Shown: positions 62,001 to 64,000 of the stretch, piece by piece
Layout: the number at the start of each line of letters is the position of its first letter
How positions within the stretch are numbered: the stretch's first letter is position 1
Assembly: GCA_024305405.1 (NCBI GenBank)
Contig: JAKNDB010000087.1
Location: 9,116,501 to 9,180,500, forward strand
Direction of reading: 5' to 3'
Length of the DNA stretch: 64,000 nt
DNA from: Dirofilaria immitis
Lineage: Eukaryota > Nematoda > Chromadorea > Rhabditida > Onchocercidae
Position numbers and translations under genes: made by a program
Notes under the pieces: model-generated
Told to the model about the DNA's origin: nothing
The model's database searches: none
The model's input: only the letters and a program-made list of their open reading frames with translations

Positions 62001-64000
62001 TTATGTCGTAAAAATATTGTAAGTAATTTATGCTTTAAGAAATTTGAACGGACAAAAATGATATTCATCAAATCTTTACAATGTAAAGGAAAGCAATCAT
62101 AGAATTATTTTTGAGACAAAATAGAAAAATTACTGCAACATTATTTTAATGAAACATTATTTTTTGTTTTTTGCACTTTATCAAATTCATTCAAATTGTT
62201 TGATGAATGCACCGCGTTTAAAACAAATGAGATTAGTGTTAACAGAGATAATATTTTGTTATCAATAATTCTCTCATCTTTATACAGAACATAATATTTT
62301 AATTTAATGGGTGAATATTTTTTCCATTTTCAATCGTTAATATAATTATCAGTTTATTTATTTTCATATTCCTATTATCTATTTCGTATTCTTATTTTAA
62401 TCATTCAAAATGTTTGTATATCTAAATTTATTCGTGTTGTTATTATAAGATTGAAATGGCAATGAAAATAATAAAAATTTAATATCAGAAAATGAATTAA
62501 AATTATCATAATGAATACATCCTAATTTCTTCTCGACTATTCATCCTCAAATACAATCTACTACACAAAAGACGTTTTATTATATCACGTGATTTTTTAC
62601 AATAAATGAAATTAGCATTAAATTGTGTTTTGTTTGAAATTTATTTGTATTGTTTCCATAAATAAGAAAAATTATACATAAATAAATAAATAATATGATT
62701 CTTCGATGAGTAGCATTATTTAATATGCCTTTATTTTCCACTATCAATAAATTTTATGACATATTCCAAATTTATCACTATCGATCTAAATTTATCAATT
62801 GACTAAATCATATCTTTCCAAATTAAATTTCCTTTTCGATTCAGCTAAAAATGACATCATTATTTAGATTATAAATTAAACGATCCTTATTAGTCAATTA
62901 AGTGTTTCGCATTTTCCAACGATTGAATTTATGATTTTTCGTGATAGCATTAAATTTTTGTCAAATAATAATAGTTAACAGAACTCCTAACCGTTGTGAA
63001 AACTTAATAAAATCAATCAATAATGATTCAATGAATTTAACAATAGATAAAATCGAATAACGAACGGATACGAGAAGATCAGTCAATTGATTAATAAAAA
63101 TTGAATATGTTATGAAACGTTATGATCCATAATGCTCTTATTTATTATACAAAAAAATTATATTTATTATAATATTTTTGATCGATTATTATTATTATTT
63201 AATGATAAATTTGAAAAATGATATTATTTATTTATATTCAACTGAATTTTGTTCATTTTTGATGATAATTTCAATGAAATAGACACTTTTTCCATTATTA
63301 AAGAAGAAAAAAGTGGAGAAATTCTCTTTTTCTATCAAAAATATTTGCATAAACTTGTTTATTAATCATCGCAAAAAGAATATCTCCTCACTCTCCCAAT
63401 AATGTATCGTACAGCAATTTTCTTATCATTTGTTACCATCCTCATTATCAGCTTCTTTCAAATATAGTATTCAATAAAGAGAGCATGATATTTATGAGAC
63501 GGCAGTGATTGCTAGGAATTTTACGATATATTATAGTAATAGATGTTGAAAAAATTGATATTAAATTTAAATATAAGAAGTCAATAAGAAAATCTAAATA
63601 GTATATAGAAAGGGAGGAAGAGAGAAAGAGAGGAATTTCATTTGTCATCTGAATAGCAAATTGAATTCGTTTAAATTAACACTGTCAACAATTGGTTTGT
63701 TTTCGTTTGATTACGGAATGGATGAGCCCTTCTAGTTTTTGATATATTAATTGCTTCTCTCATTTGGAGTAGTAAGAATCATTGCTTTCTTTGACCTAGC
63801 AAAGATACTTGGCTACAGATCATATTTAACCTGGCTGAGAGCAAACCTGTTTATTTTATAAGATTAGTGATAAGAGTTCAATTAATTAATACAGATAACT
63901 ATGTAATTGTTATGTAAACTCTCTATATTGATATATTATGTAAACATTCATTTGTATATTTTTATGTATCTATACTTATAGATACATGTATGTGTATACC
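59018..64000. other. Gene-poor 5-kb interval
   Basis: Starts with the mL50 3' UTR (AATAAA near 59048). A coding-like minus-strand segment lies at 59985-60086 and a weak plus-strand one near 63797-63860 (FDLAKILGYRSYLTWLRANL before a stop). Neither is identifiable. ORFs at 61336-61957 are Ile/Asn/Phe-rich without motifs. The rest is AT-rich DNA with no long repeat. Confidence 0.5.
59985..60086 (-). other. Candidate exon, unidentified
   Basis: Minus strand: NKNIFRIVPYAEGEGRDHYI, then FEGCASTRLMRV, shortly after TTCGCAG. The composition is protein-like and the local GC is higher than its flanks. The acceptor phase does not fit perfectly (a TAA lies between), so this may be a decayed exon. Confidence 0.25.

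Overview
This is AT-rich eukaryotic DNA from a nematode. The genes are split by many introns with T-rich AG acceptors. The protein set fits a worm, including a POS-1/MEX-type CCCH protein and nematode-like PDHB, MESD, RPA2 and mL50. The base composition and repeat landscape resemble parasitic spirurid/filarial worms, but that placement is inference. I recognise no bacterial, viral or transposon coding sequence.

Layout. 414-1206 (+): 3' end of pyruvate dehydrogenase E1-beta. 2115-14536 (-): exocyst subunit Sec6/EXOC3, 26 exons, with an in-frame tandem duplication of its N-terminal exons. 18480-19255 (+): a decayed, inverted copy of the MESD gene. 21001-21892 (+): an unrecognised 126-residue acidic protein. 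23457-25021 (-): intact MESD, the LRP-receptor chaperone of the ER. About 25.1-41.6 kb: a gene-poor stretch dense in microsatellites, hairpins and a 67-bp tandem repeat. 41891-46322 (+): tandem CCCH zinc-finger RNA-binding protein. 46.3-51 kb: gene-poor, with a long (ATT)n tract. 51024-52603 (+): UBE2L3-type E2. 53389-55908 (-): RPA2, divergent from mL50 at 56506-59017 (+). 59-64 kb: nothing I can name.

The genes are unrelated housekeeping or germline loci, and I see no operon-like cluster or pathway linking them. Two pairs converge (PDHB/sec-6, E2/RPA2) and one pair shares a divergent promoter interval (RPA2/mL50).

Two points matter most. First, the Sec6 gene appears to encode about 1045 residues instead of roughly 750, because exons 4-7 are repeated as exons 9-12 with the same intron phases. 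Second, at least eight coding A/T runs in six genes look exactly one base short. This suggests systematic homopolymer contraction in the assembly rather than widespread gene decay. It also explains why simple ORFs here are short and misleading.
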